A DNA stretch of 64,000 bases, taken from NCBI RefSeq assembly GCF_012986595.1, contig NZ_JAAQYM010000001.1:310001-374000 (forward strand). The letters are read 5' to 3'. The position numbers and the translations under genes are program-made. Shown piece after piece: positions 9,583-18,080 of the stretch (positions within the stretch are counted from its first letter, which is position 1; each line of letters begins with the position of its first letter). A model generated the notes under the pieces. The model was not told the DNA's origin, searched no databases, and saw only the letters and a program-made list of their open reading frames with translations. This stretch comes from Pseudomonas koreensis. GTDB taxonomy: Bacteria; Pseudomonadota; Gammaproteobacteria; Pseudomonadales; Pseudomonadaceae.

Positions 9583-10497
9583 ATGAACCTGAAGTTTCTC
9601 GAGACCTTTGTCTGGGTCGCCCGGCTGAAGAGTTTTCGCCTGACCGCCGACAAGCTGTTCACCACCCAGGCGTCGATTTCCAGCCGCATCGCGGTGCTCG
9701 AAGGCGAGCTGGGGGTGAAGCTGTTTCTGCGTGATTCACGCGGCGTCAGCCTGACGCCCGAAGGCTTGAAAGTGCTGGATTACGCCGAGCAGATGCTCGA
9801 CACCATGTCCGCGCTCAAGCAATCGATCGAGACCCGTTCGAGCAAGGTCGGCCGGGTGCGCATCGGGGTGATGGACACGGTGATTCATACTTGGCTCAGC
9901 CCGTTGGTGGCAAAGATGACCGACCTGTATCCGCGGGTGGAAATCGAACTGGTGGCGGATACCTCGCTGAACCTCTGCGATCAGCTGCAAAAAGGCTTTC
10001 TCGATCTGATTCTGCAAACCGATCTGGTGCGCCACGAAAGCGTGCGCAGCCTGGAACTGGCCAGCCACCCGCTGGGCTGGATCGTCGCCAGCCAATCGAT
10101 CTACAACCGCGACTATGCCGACCTGGGCGAACTGGCGCAGGAACGGATCATCACCTACTCGAAAAACTCCCGACCGCACCAGGACCTGCTGGCACTGATG
10201 CAGGCCAACGGCGTGCCGGCGCCACGCCTGAACTGCGTGAACTCGGTGTCGGCGATTACCCGGCTGCTGCGCGATGGATTTGGCATCGGCGTCCTGCCGC
10301 CAGTGCTGGTGGCCGAGGAACTGGCCCGGGGCGAACTGACCTTGCTCGACATCGACCAGCGGCCACCGAACTTGCAGGTGGTGGTGTCGTGGCGGATCGG
10401 TGTGGAATGGGTCGAGGAGATGGTGACGCTGTGTCAGCAGGTGCTGGGGGACTATGCGCGCAAGGTGGGCGAGAACTACATTGTTTTAAGTCACTGA
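9583..10497 (+). CDS. LysR-type regulator, probably of the pxp operon
   Basis: A 304-aa LysR regulator. The N-terminal helix-turn-helix (about residues 1-60) contains FRLTADKLFTTQASISSRI, followed by a linker helix and a two-lobed effector domain. It is transcribed away from the MFS-pxpABC operon, the usual layout for a LysR regulator acting on the divergent genes, so an inducer such as 5-oxoproline is a reasonable guess. The shared gap has an 8-bp inverted repeat, TTTTTATT at 9441-9448 and AATAAAAA at 9532-9539, but no clear T-N11-A operator was picked out. Confidence 0.9.
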   Translation: MNLKFLETFVWVARLKSFRLTADKLFTTQASISSRIAVLEGELGVKLFLRDSRGVSLTPEGLKVLDYAEQMLDTMSALKQSIETRSSKVGRVRIGVMDTVIHTWLSPLVAKMTDLYPRVEIELVADTSLNLCDQLQKGFLDLILQTDLVRHESVRSLELASHPLGWIVASQSIYNRDYADLGELAQERIITYSKNSRPHQDLLALMQANGVPAPRLNCVNSVSAITRLLRDGFGIGVLPPVLVAEELARGELTLLDIDQRPPNLQVVVSWRIGVEWVEEMVTLCQQVLGDYARKVGENYIVLSH

Positions 10498-10500
10498 GCC

Positions 10501-10636
10501 CTTGTGGCGAGGGAGCTTGCTCCCGCTGGACTGCGAAGCAGGCCCAAAACCAGACACCCTAATCATCCAGGACCATTGAGTTCATTGGTTTACGACTGCT
10601 GCGCAGCCGGGCGGGAGCAAGCTCCCTCGCCACAGT
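10501..10636. repeat. REP-like inverted pair, second family
   Basis: Inverted copies of a different palindrome, cores GGCGAGGGAGCTTGCTCCCG at 10506-10525 and its complement near 10611-10630, separated by about 85 bp. It occupies the convergent gap between the LysR gene and the DUF2937 gene. Confidence 0.85.
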
Positions 10637-10649
10637 GATCGCGCGGTCC

Positions 10650-11192
10650 TTAAAGACCACGCACATCGCGGTCTTCAATCGGCCGGCTCTGGCGCAAACG
10701 CCGGCCGCCCAGCACCACCCAGTCAATCAGACGAATCAGGCACTCGATGCCGAACGACAGCAGCAGCGCGCCACTCATGCCCCAGATCATCGCTTCCGGG
10801 GTCAGCAGGATCTGGTAGCTGTAGCCGTTCCAGGTTTCCTTGCGGATATCCGGATCAGCGGCCAGCACCACTTGCAGGAAGCGGATGTACCACGGGCCCT
10901 GCATGGCCTGGAACTGTTTATCCAGCGCAATCTGTCGGTTGAGCAAGGTGCTCAGGCTGTCGGCATCGCTGCGAAACACCGGATCGTCGCTGGCGCGGTA
11001 ATGCGCGACCAACGCCTGCAGGTCGCCCTTGAAGAACTGCTCGGCCGTGCCCTGGAAGCCACGCAAACCGGTTTGCGCTTCGATCAGGTGAGCTTCGACG
11101 CGTTTGGCGTAATCGTTGATGAAACCCGGCACCTGGACACCGATCAACAGGCCCGCCGCAAACAACACCAGCCGTAGATAACTGAGCAACAT
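10650..11192 (-). CDS. DUF2937 family membrane protein
   Basis: A 180-aa protein with a membrane helix at the N terminus (about 5-22) and another near 137-160, separated by a soluble, mostly helical, charged region, matching the DUF2937 family as I know it. Function unknown. The frame continues far upstream through the amidotransferase gene, but ATG at 11192 immediately precedes the first hydrophobic helix. It is 14 bp behind the amidotransferase gene and is the last gene of a three-gene leftward operon. Confidence 0.75.
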   Translation of the reverse strand: MLLSYLRLVLFAAGLLIGVQVPGFINDYAKRVEAHLIEAQTGLRGFQGTAEQFFKGDLQALVAHYRASDDPVFRSDADSLSTLLNRQIALDKQFQAMQGPWYIRFLQVVLAADPDIRKETWNGYSYQILLTPEAMIWGMSGALLLSFGIECLIRLIDWVVLGGRRLRQSRPIEDRDVRGL

Positions 11193-11206
11193 CGAGGAGA
11201 GATCCT

Positions 11207-11983
11207 TTATTCGGTCGTGCCCTGGCTGACGCATTCGCCGCGTCGCCACAGGCTCCATTGGCCCGGTTCGTAACGGGTCCAGGTTTCGTTTTCGGTCAAA
11301 GGCTCGGTAGCGATCACCGTGACCACGTCGTTGGGCGTGGTTTCCGCCTGGAAATCGACGATCACATCGACATCCTTGAGCCGCGCCGGGCCGAACGGTG
11401 CGCGCCGGGTGATCTGTGCCAGTTTGGTCGAGCAATAGCAGAACAGCCAGTCGCCGTCGCTGAGCAGGCAGTTGAACACCCCTTTGCTGCGGTATTCGGC
11501 GCACGCGGCAACCAGGTCCGGCAGCAGCTCTTCTATATCGACCGGTTCTGGAAAGGCTGCACGCACACGGTTGAGCAGATCGCAGAACGCCGCTTCGCTG
11601 TCGGTGTCGCCCACCGGGCGGTAGAAACTCTTGATCGGGGTGAAATCGGCGAGCTGGCCGTTGTGCGCGAAACACCAGTTGCGCCCCCAGAGTTCGCGGA
11701 CGAACGGATGGGTGTTGGACAGGCAGACCTTGCCGACGTTGGCCTGACGAATGTGGCCGATGACCACTTCGCTCTTGATCGGATAGCGCTGCACCAGGTT
11801 GGCCACTTCCGATTCACAGCTCGCCGCCGGGTCCTGGAACAGGCGCAGGCCGCGACCTTCATAGAAGGCGATGCCCCAGCCGTCGCGGTGCGGGCCGGTG
11901 CGCCCGCCGCGCTGCATCAGGCCGGTGAAGCTGAACACGATATCGGTCGGCACGTTGGCACTCATGCCCAGTAATTCACACAT
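11207..11983 (-). CDS. Class II glutamine amidotransferase (YafJ type)
   Basis: A 258-aa stand-alone N-terminal-nucleophile glutaminase domain. Cys2 directly after the initiator Met ([12 protein letters not shown]) is the nucleophile, and further family motifs are [26 protein letters not shown] and NTHPF. Such proteins release ammonia from glutamine, but the acceptor partner of the YafJ group is not established. The start is fixed because the Cys must be residue 2. It sits 16 bp after the upstream membrane gene and 14 bp before the DUF2937 gene. Confidence 0.9.
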   Translation of the reverse strand: MCELLGMSANVPTDIVFSFTGLMQRGGRTGPHRDGWGIAFYEGRGLRLFQDPAASCESEVANLVQRYPIKSEVVIGHIRQANVGKVCLSNTHPFVRELWGRNWCFAHNGQLADFTPIKSFYRPVGDTDSEAAFCDLLNRVRAAFPEPVDIEELLPDLVAACAEYRSKGVFNCLLSDGDWLFCYCSTKLAQITRRAPFGPARLKDVDVIVDFQAETTPNDVVTVIATEPLTENETWTRYEPGQWSLWRRGECVSQGTTE

Positions 11984-11999
11984 GTGCGGACTCTCGTGA

Positions 12000-12488
12000 T
12001 TACAGACGCGGCTCGACGCGCATGCGCTGCGGATTGTTCGGCACCGGCGGACGACCGTAGCGGTCATCGCCGGCAGCGCCGAACGGTTGATCGTCGTCGC
12101 GATCATCGGCACGGGCCGCGGCCCTGGCGGCTTCGGCCTGTTCACGACGCGCGCGGGAGGCGCGTTCGATCGGGAAGCGGATCAACACGAAAATCAGGTA
12201 GATGCCGAAGGCGATCATGCCGTACATGAACAGATCGGAAATCGCCCGCCAGGCGTTGTTGCCGACCTTGAACGCCAGATCCAGCGCAGTAATGGCGATG
12301 GACGGGGCGACCTTGGCTTTCACCGGGTCAATGATGGTCGGGCTGAACAGCAACACCGCCATCAGCACACGCAGCGGCTCGCGCAGCCAGCGCCACATCC
12401 AGCGGGTCAGGCGCATCCATACCAACAGGCAGCCCACAGCGGCAAAGGCGTAGAGGCCCCAGGCGATCAGATAGTCGTTCTCGGTCAT
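12000..12488 (-). CDS. Conserved membrane protein of unknown function
   Basis: About 162 aa. One hydrophobic helix lies near the N terminus ([15 protein letters not shown]), followed by a second around 40-55 and a third around 92-110, and then a charged Arg/Asp/Pro-rich cytoplasmic tail. I recognise it only as a conserved Pseudomonas-type protein with no assigned role. ATG at 12488 is used; another in-frame ATG at 12497 adds three residues, and neither has a strong ribosome site. It heads the three-gene operon with the amidotransferase and DUF2937 genes. Confidence 0.65.
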   Translation of the reverse strand: MTENDYLIAWGLYAFAAVGCLLVWMRLTRWMWRWLREPLRVLMAVLLFSPTIIDPVKAKVAPSIAITALDLAFKVGNNAWRAISDLFMYGMIAFGIYLIFVLIRFPIERASRARREQAEAARAAARADDRDDDQPFGAAGDDRYGRPPVPNNPQRMRVEPRL

Positions 12489-12567
12489 GGTGTCCATGGC
12501 AAGGCAGGCAAAGAGGCGCTTATAGTAACGACTTTTCGCCCGCCAGGCTTGTCCCAATAGACACACG

Positions 12568-12662
12568 ACCTGTGGGAGCGAGCCTGCTCGCGAATACGGA
12601 CGGTCAGTTAAAACAGGGTTGTCTGACCCACCGCTTTCGCGAGCAGGCTCGCGCCCACAGGT
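12568..12662. repeat. REP-like inverted pair, third variant
   Basis: Inverted arms with the core GAGCGAGCCTGCTCGCGA at about 12577-12594 and its complement at 12637-12662. It lies between the divergent membrane-protein gene and ptrB. Confidence 0.8.
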
Positions 12663-12722
12663 GCTGCGGCGGTTTCACGATCCGCGAAAACCTTTATTCC
12701 GAACATTGTACGAGAGCCTTCC

Positions 12723-14777
12723 ATGCCCCAATCCGCCCCCGTCATCCGCGCCCCGATAGCCCACAAGGCTGCCGGTGCCGACCCGTATGCCTGGCTGCAG
12801 GAGCGCGACACCGACGCGGTGCTCGACTACCTCAAGGCTGAAAACGCCTATCAGGAAGCACAGACCGCCGATCAGGCCGGCCTGCGCGAAAGCCTGTTCG
12901 AGGAGATCAAGGGCCGGATCCTCGAAACCGACCTGTCCCTGCCCTCGCCGTGGGGCCCGTACCTGTATTACACGCGCACTACCGCCGGCGATGAATACGC
13001 CCGCCATTACCGCTGCCCGCGGCCGGCCGACGACAGCCTGACCCTCGACGAAAGTCGCGAACAACTGCTGCTCGACCCGAACGTGCTGGCCAACGGCGGG
13101 TTTTTCTCCCTCGGCGCGTTCAGCATCAGCCCCGACCACCAGCGTCTGGCCTACAGCGTCGATGCCTCGGGCGACGAGATTTACACGCTGTTCGTCAAGG
13201 AACTGGCCAATGACAAGGTCAGCGAACTGGAATTCGAGGATTGCGACGGCAGCATGACCTGGGCCAACGACAGCCTGACCCTGTTTTTTGCCGTACTCGA
13301 CGACACCCATCGTCCGCACAAACTGTTTCGCTACCGCCTCGACGGCACCGCTGCCGAAGAAGTGTTCCATGAGCCGGACGGGCGTTTCTTCCTGCATTGC
13401 TACCGCTCCAGTTCCGAGCAGCAACTGCTGCTGACCCTGGGCAGCAAGACCACCACTGAAGTCTGGGCGCTGGATGCTCATCAGCCGCACCAGCCCTTCA
13501 CCTGCCTGGCGCCACGGGTCGAGGATCACGAGTACGACGTCGACCACGGCATGCTCGACGGCGCGTGGACGTGGTTCATTCGCACCAACCGCGACGGCAT
13601 CAACTTCGCCCTGTATCAGGCGCCGGACACCGGTGTCGCGCCAAGCGAAGCCGACTGGCAAAACCTGATCCCGCACAGCGAAACGGTGATGCTTGACGGC
13701 GTAACCCTCAACGCCGAAGCCATGACCCTGAGCCTGCGCGAAGGCGGTTTGCCGGTCATCGAAGTTCACCCGCAAGGTCTGACGCCGTATCGCGTGCAGT
13801 TGCCGGACGCGGCCTACAGCCTCTATGTGCAGAACAGCCTGGAGTTTGAAAGCGATCGCATTCGTCTGCGTTACGAAGCGCTGAATCGCCCGGCCCAAGT
13901 GCGCCAGCTGATCCTCGCCAGCGGCGAGCAAACCGTCCTGAAAGAAACCCCGGTGCTCGGCCCGTTCGACGCCGACGCCTACGTCAGCCAACGCCTGTGG
14001 GCCACCGCGCCGGACGGCACGCAGGTGCCGATCAGTCTGGTGATGAAACGCGAAATGCTCGGCAAGCCGGTGCCGCTGTACCTGTATGGCTACGGCGCTT
14101 ACGGCTCGAGCCTCGATCCGTGGTTCTCCCACGCACGCCTGAGTCTGCTGGATCGCGGCATGGCCTTCGCCATCGCTCACGTACGCGGTGGCGGTGAGTT
14201 GGGTGAAGCCTGGTATCGCGCCGGCAAGCAGGAACACAAGCACAACACCTTCAGCGACTTCATTGCCTGCGCCGAATTCCTGATCCTCAACGGCATCACC
14301 ACCGCCGAGAAACTGGCGATCAGCGGCGGCAGCGCGGGCGGCTTGTTGATTGGCGCGGTGCTGAACCAGCGCCCGGACCTGTTTGGCGTGGCGATTGCCG
14401 AAGTGCCATTCGTCGACGTGCTCAACACCATGCTCGACCCGGAGCTGCCGCTGACTGTCACCGAATACGACGAATGGGGCAACCCCGAAGAGCCGGACGT
14501 CTACGAGCGGATCAAGGCTTACGCGCCGTACGAAAACGTCAGCGCGCAGGATTATCCGGCCACCCTGGTGATCGCCGGCTACAACGACAGCCGCGTGCAG
14601 TACTGGGAAGCGGCCAAGTGGGTGGCAAAACTGCGCGCGACCAAGACCGACGACAATCTGCTGCTGCTCAAGACCGAACTCGGCGCCGGGCATGGCGGGA
14701 TGAGCGGGCGTTATCAGGGATTACGTGACGTAGCGCTCGAATATGCATTCGTGTTCAAGGTTTTGGGCCTGGCCTGA
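12723..14777 (+). CDS. ptrB: Oligopeptidase B (S9A prolyl oligopeptidase family)
   Basis: A 684-aa cytosolic serine peptidase that cuts short peptides after basic residues. The N-terminal part (to about residue 400) is the beta-propeller that limits access to small substrates. The C-terminal alpha/beta hydrolase holds the triad S537 in SGGSAGG, D622 in GYNDSRVQYW and H657 in GAGHGGMSG. The acidic EYDEWGNP segment near 580, typical of oligopeptidase B, is present. The length is normal. A REP-like pair precedes it and another follows it. Confidence 0.92.
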   Translation: MPQSAPVIRAPIAHKAAGADPYAWLQERDTDAVLDYLKAENAYQEAQTADQAGLRESLFEEIKGRILETDLSLPSPWGPYLYYTRTTAGDEYARHYRCPRPADDSLTLDESREQLLLDPNVLANGGFFSLGAFSISPDHQRLAYSVDASGDEIYTLFVKELANDKVSELEFEDCDGSMTWANDSLTLFFAVLDDTHRPHKLFRYRLDGTAAEEVFHEPDGRFFLHCYRSSSEQQLLLTLGSKTTTEVWALDAHQPHQPFTCLAPRVEDHEYDVDHGMLDGAWTWFIRTNRDGINFALYQAPDTGVAPSEADWQNLIPHSETVMLDGVTLNAEAMTLSLREGGLPVIEVHPQGLTPYRVQLPDAAYSLYVQNSLEFESDRIRLRYEALNRPAQVRQLILASGEQTVLKETPVLGPFDADAYVSQRLWATAPDGTQVPISLVMKREMLGKPVPLYLYGYGAYGSSLDPWFSHARLSLLDRGMAFAIAHVRGGGELGEAWYRAGKQEHKHNTFSDFIACAEFLILNGITTAEKLAISGGSAGGLLIGAVLNQRPDLFGVAIAEVPFVDVLNTMLDPELPLTVTEYDEWGNPEEPDVYERIKAYAPYENVSAQDYPATLVIAGYNDSRVQYWEAAKWVAKLRATKTDDNLLLLKTELGAGHGGMSGRYQGLRDVALEYAFVFKVLGLA

Positions 14778-14840
14778 GGAACTCCGTCGGTCACTTGGGT
14801 CTTAACTCCAGACCCAAGAGGCCGATATCACCCAGACCCC

Positions 14841-14930
14841 CTGTAGGAGCTGCCGAAGGCTGCGATCTTTTGATCTTGTCTTGCAAAAAATCAAAATCAA
14901 AAGATCGCAGCCTGCGGCAGCTCCTACAGT
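14841..14930. repeat. REP element pair (fluorescens type)
   Basis: Two inverted units, 14841-14875 and about 14898-14930, around a short A-rich spacer, between ptrB and the cyclic-nucleotide-binding gene. Same core as the pair at 5603. Confidence 0.9.
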
Positions 14931-14978
14931 GGAATGGTGTAAGCCTGGAATCAGTGAAAACAAAAAGACCGCAATGAC

Positions 14979-15452
14979 ATGTCAGAACCAACCCTACTGA
15001 ACAACGAAATCCGCGACTGGCTGATGGATTGTGGCCTGTTCGATCAATTGCAGCTGGCGGACTTCGCGGCGGCCTCGGGCTATTTCAGCATCAGCACCGT
15101 GGCAGAGGGCGAAGCGATTTTCCGCGAGGGCGATGCCGGCAGCTTCATGTGCATCATCCACACCGGCCAGGTCGCCGTGCAGAAGACCGGGGCCGACGGC
15201 CAGGTCATCACCATGGCGACCCTGCGCAGCGGGCGGGCGTTCGGGGAAATGGCCGTGCTCGATGGCGAACGACGTTCGGCCACCTGCATCGCAGCGAGCA
15301 ACTGCCAGTTGCTGAACCTGGGCAAGGACTCGCTGGAAAAGATGCTCAACGACGCGCCGAAGATCGCCGCCAAAATCATCCGCGCCCTCGCCGTGTCCCT
15401 GTCCAAACGCCTGCGCATGGCCGACGGCCAACTGGCGGCGCAGCAGATCTAG
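14979..15452 (+). CDS. Cyclic-nucleotide-binding domain protein
   Basis: A 157-aa protein made almost entirely of one cNMP-binding (CAP-like) domain, residues about 20-140. The phosphate-binding cassette is FGEMAVLDGERRSATC (about residues 89-104), with the conserved Glu and Arg that hold the cyclic phosphate. There is no DNA-binding helix-turn-helix and no channel or kinase part, so it is a stand-alone sensor with unknown output. Its TAG stop overlaps the stop of the convergent gene within the tetranucleotide CTAG. Confidence 0.88.
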   Translation: MSEPTLLNNEIRDWLMDCGLFDQLQLADFAAASGYFSISTVAEGEAIFREGDAGSFMCIIHTGQVAVQKTGADGQVITMATLRSGRAFGEMAVLDGERRSATCIAASNCQLLNLGKDSLEKMLNDAPKIAAKIIRALAVSLSKRLRMADGQLAAQQI

Positions 15453-15736
15453 CCGCCGGGGGACTTGACCTTGGTGCCGCTCGGTTCGATACCCGGCACC
15501 GGTTGATCCTTGCTCGGCGGGCTGGGCATTTCGATCGGCACCAGCGGCGGACTGCCGCTGCCCGCGCCGGCCTTCGGCACGCTGATCGGGGTGATTTGCG
15601 GATACGGCGTTGGCGTAGCGGTACCGGGCGATCCGGGTTGCGGCGTCGGGCTGACCGGAATGGTCTGTTGCGCCTGCACTGCAGTAATCGAGAGCGCGGC
15701 CAGGGCAATGACCGTTAGAATGGTGCGCTTCATCAA
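15449..15736 (-). CDS. Small secreted Pro/Ser-rich protein
   Basis: A 95-aa protein with a clear signal peptide (Lys-Arg, then a hydrophobic stretch to about residue 20, ending A-V-Q-A before QQTIP). The rest is a low-complexity chain rich in Pro, Ser, Gly and Thr with no recognisable domain. It is probably periplasmic; function unknown. Two adjacent ATGs (15736 and 15733) could start it. It is convergent with the cyclic-nucleotide protein and shares the CTAG stop. Confidence 0.7.
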   Translation of the reverse strand: MMKRTILTVIALAALSITAVQAQQTIPVSPTPQPGSPGTATPTPYPQITPISVPKAGAGSGSPPLVPIEMPSPPSKDQPVPGIEPSGTKVKSPGG

Positions 15737-15813
15737 GGGCTCCGTTTGGCCTCTAGTCTGCGCTCAGGCTACTCCCAACGGGCCTGCTTGCCTTCCCCCT
15801 TGTAGAGATTTCC

Positions 15814-16500
15814 ATGAAACGTTTCGTTCTGCTCGACACCACGCCGATCCCTGACAACGGTGGCGCCCTGTGCCTGTTCGAGTATGGCGAGGATTTCGTC
15901 ATCAAGATCCAGGGCGGCGACGGCGGGCAATTGATGAACACACGCATGCACGGTTCCGAAGATGCGCTGGCCGAGATTCCCTGCCGCAAGGTCGCCGGCC
16001 GGCCAAATTCGCGGGTGCTGATCGGCGGTCTGGGCATGGGTTTCACCCTCGCCTCGGCGCTCAAGCATCTGGGCAAAAGCGCCGAAGTGGTGGTCGCCGA
16101 ACTGGTGCCGGGCGTCGTCGAATGGAACCGTGGCCCGCTGGGTGAAAAGTCCGGGCGCCCCTTGCTCGATCCGCGCACGGTGATCCGTCAGGACGACGTG
16201 GCCAAGGTCCTGCAAAGCGAGCCGAACGGCTTCGACGCAATCATGCTCGACGTCGACAACGGCCCCGAAGGCCTGACCCAGAAGGCCAACAGCTGGCTGT
16301 ATTCCGCCGCCGGGCTCAATGCCTGCGCCAAGGCCCTGCGCCCTAAAGGCGTACTCGCCGTATGGTCGGCCAGCGCTGACCGGCAGTTTTCCGACAAATT
16401 GAAGAAGGCCGGTTTCAAGGCCGAAGAAGTCCAGGTCTTCGCCCACGGCAACAAGGGCACTCGCCACACGATCTGGATTGCCGAGAAGCTCAAGGGCTGA
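15814..16500 (+). CDS. Spermidine-synthase-like methyltransferase-fold protein
   Basis: A 228-aa Rossmann-fold protein of the SpeE-like group. The nucleotide-binding loop is RVLIGGLGMGFTLA, followed by the acidic residue in VVVAELVPGVVEW, and DAIMLDVDNGP takes the place of the catalytic aspartate segment. True spermidine synthases need decarboxylated SAM and a GGGxG loop with more conserved acid residues, so the reaction here is uncertain. Pseudomonas relatives are usually called spermidine synthase only by homology. It stands alone, 50 bp before yajD. Confidence 0.75.
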   Translation: MKRFVLLDTTPIPDNGGALCLFEYGEDFVIKIQGGDGGQLMNTRMHGSEDALAEIPCRKVAGRPNSRVLIGGLGMGFTLASALKHLGKSAEVVVAELVPGVVEWNRGPLGEKSGRPLLDPRTVIRQDDVAKVLQSEPNGFDAIMLDVDNGPEGLTQKANSWLYSAAGLNACAKALRPKGVLAVWSASADRQFSDKLKKAGFKAEEVQVFAHGNKGTRHTIWIAEKLKG

Positions 16501-16550
16501 GCTAAACTGGCGTCATAACCGTCATTAGTCTTTTTTACAAAGGTGAACCC

Positions 16551-16922
16551 ATGAGTTCGTCCACCCCGACCAACACGTCGAAGCTCGATCGCATCCTTGC
16601 CGACAACCAGCGCGACAAGGAAATGGGCTACCGCGACAAGGCCCTGAAGATGTACCCGCACGTGTGTGGCCGCTGCGCCCGTGAGTTCTCCGGCAAGCGC
16701 CTGAGCGAACTGACCGTGCACCACCGCGACCACAACCACGACAACAACCCGCAGGACGGCTCGAACTGGGAGCTGTTGTGCCTGTACTGCCACGACAACG
16801 AACACTCGCGCTACACCGACCAGCAATACTTCGACGACGGCTCGCTGAGCACGCCGAAGATTGCCAAGGCGACGCATAACCCGTTTGCCGCCCTGGCCGG
16901 GTTGATGAAGAAAGAAGATTAA
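16551..16922 (+). CDS. yajD: YajD family HNH nuclease-like protein
   Basis: A 123-aa HNH-fold protein. Two zinc-binding CxxC pairs (CGRC and CLYC) flank the core LTVHHRDHNHDNNPQDGSNW, where the HH, N and final H of CHDNEH make the HNH site. This is the YajD layout; its cellular target is not known to me. ATG at 16551 is preceded by AAGGTG. The stop runs into a REP pair. Confidence 0.9.
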   Translation: MSSSTPTNTSKLDRILADNQRDKEMGYRDKALKMYPHVCGRCAREFSGKRLSELTVHHRDHNHDNNPQDGSNWELLCLYCHDNEHSRYTDQQYFDDGSLSTPKIAKATHNPFAALAGLMKKED

Positions 16923-17010
16923 AAGCAAAAGATCGCAGCCTTCGGCAGCTCCTACAGGGTGTACGCCATTCAACTGCAGGAGCTGCCGAAGGCTGCGATC
17001 TTTTGATCTT
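16921..17010. repeat. REP element pair (fluorescens type)
   Basis: Inverted units at 16925-16957 and 16975-17010 around a 17-base spacer. The left arm overlaps the last base of the yajD stop codon. Confidence 0.9.
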
Positions 17011-17053
17011 ATCCCCGTATAATCGCCCTCTTTTTCCCGAAGGCACCCCGCTC

Positions 17054-17524
17054 GTGGCAGACAAACGTTACAGCTGCATTGGTTTGTACAACCCCAAGTC
17101 ACCGGAGAACGTCGGTTCGGTGATGCGCGCTGCAGGCTGTTACGGCGTGGCGTCGGTGTTCTACACCGGCAAGCGTTATGAACGCGCCGCCGATTTCGTC
17201 ACGGACACCAAGCGCGTGCACTACGACATCCCGCTGATCGGCATCGACGACCTGAAAAAGATCCTCCCGCTCAACTGCGTACCGGTCGCCGTGGAACTGG
17301 TCGAAGGCGCCCGCCCGCTGCCTGAATACACCCACCCGGACCGCGCGCTGTACATCTTCGGCCCGGAAGACGGTTCGCTGGACAAAGAGATCCGCGACTG
17401 GTGCGAAGACGTCGTGTACATCCCGACCACCGGCTGCATGAACCTCGCCGCCACGGTCAACGTCGTGCTCTACGACCGCATGGCCAAGGGCCTGAACACT
17501 CGTTCCGGGCCGAAATTCCGCTGA
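17054..17524 (+). CDS. TrmH/SpoU family RNA 2'-O-methyltransferase
   Basis: A 156-aa SPOUT-class methyltransferase with the three family motifs in order: NVGSVMRAAGCYG (motif 1), IFGPEDGSLDKEI (motif 2) and IPTTGCMNLAATVNVVLYD (motif 3, part of the knot that binds SAM). It lacks an extra RNA-binding domain. The substrate RNA is unknown. The start is GTG at 17054, chosen because SPOUT homology begins right after it; the upstream frame reaches into the REP element. Confidence 0.87.
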   Translation: MADKRYSCIGLYNPKSPENVGSVMRAAGCYGVASVFYTGKRYERAADFVTDTKRVHYDIPLIGIDDLKKILPLNCVPVAVELVEGARPLPEYTHPDRALYIFGPEDGSLDKEIRDWCEDVVYIPTTGCMNLAATVNVVLYDRMAKGLNTRSGPKFR

Positions 17525-17606
17525 AACGTCGCACATCCGATGGAACGAGCTGGCCGCTGCGGCAGTCAGCTTATCTATCTATTGCACAATGCCTGGGAGA
17601 CAGATC

Positions 17607-17984
17607 ATGACCGAACTCAAACGTGTCCAACGTATCGAATCCACCCCGTTTCAGAGCCACCCCGAGCAGAACGTCGAAGGCTGGGAGCGCATCGGCTCGC
17701 TGGCCGGTGGCGTGATCATGGTCGGCAAGGGCCTGCGCCGTGGCGGTGTGTTCGGTCTGATTCAGGTGGCGATCGGCGGCGTGGCGATGGCTCGCGGCAT
17801 CACCGGGCACAGCTCGGTGAAAAGCCTGCTGGAGAAAAGCCGCCAGGACATGAACAACGTGCGGGCCAAGATCGAACGTGCCGGTGAAGAGCTGAGCCAG
17901 CTGAAAGCCAATGCCGAGGCGGCGACCCGCAGCGCGACGGTGACCGGCAATGATTCAGTGAAATCGCCTAAAGCCGGGGTTTGA
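17607..17984 (+). CDS. DUF2892-type small membrane protein
   Basis: A 125-aa protein. Residues about 25-65 form the DUF2892 pattern, two short hydrophobic segments with NVEGWERIGSLAGG at the front and a glycine-rich turn, also seen at the end of YgaP. A charged helical tail with likely coiled-coil (about 70-110) follows. Function unknown. ATG at 17607 has GGGAGA seven bases upstream. The 3' end abuts a REP pair. Confidence 0.75.
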   Translation: MTELKRVQRIESTPFQSHPEQNVEGWERIGSLAGGVIMVGKGLRRGGVFGLIQVAIGGVAMARGITGHSSVKSLLEKSRQDMNNVRAKIERAGEELSQLKANAEAATRSATVTGNDSVKSPKAGV

Positions 17985-17990
17985 TGGTTT

Positions 17991-18080
17991 AAAAGCAAAA
18001 GATCGCAGCCTTCGGCAGCTCCTACAGGGAAAACGCATTCCACATGTAGGAGCTGCCGAAGGCTGCGATCTTTTGATCTT
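17991..18080. repeat. REP element pair (fluorescens type)
   Basis: Inverted units 17995-18028 and 18046-18080 around an 18-base spacer in the convergent gap between the DUF2892 gene and the peptidase-like gene, touching the latter's stop codon. Confidence 0.9.

Noticed and set aside
11193..11675. Long N-terminal extension of the DUF2937 protein
   Set aside because: Lies in another frame of the amidotransferase gene; the membrane helix begins at ATG 11192.
12675..14693. 672-aa minus-strand frame opposite ptrB
   Set aside because: High-GC shadow of a gene with a full set of catalytic motifs on the plus strand; no motifs or ribosome site of its own.
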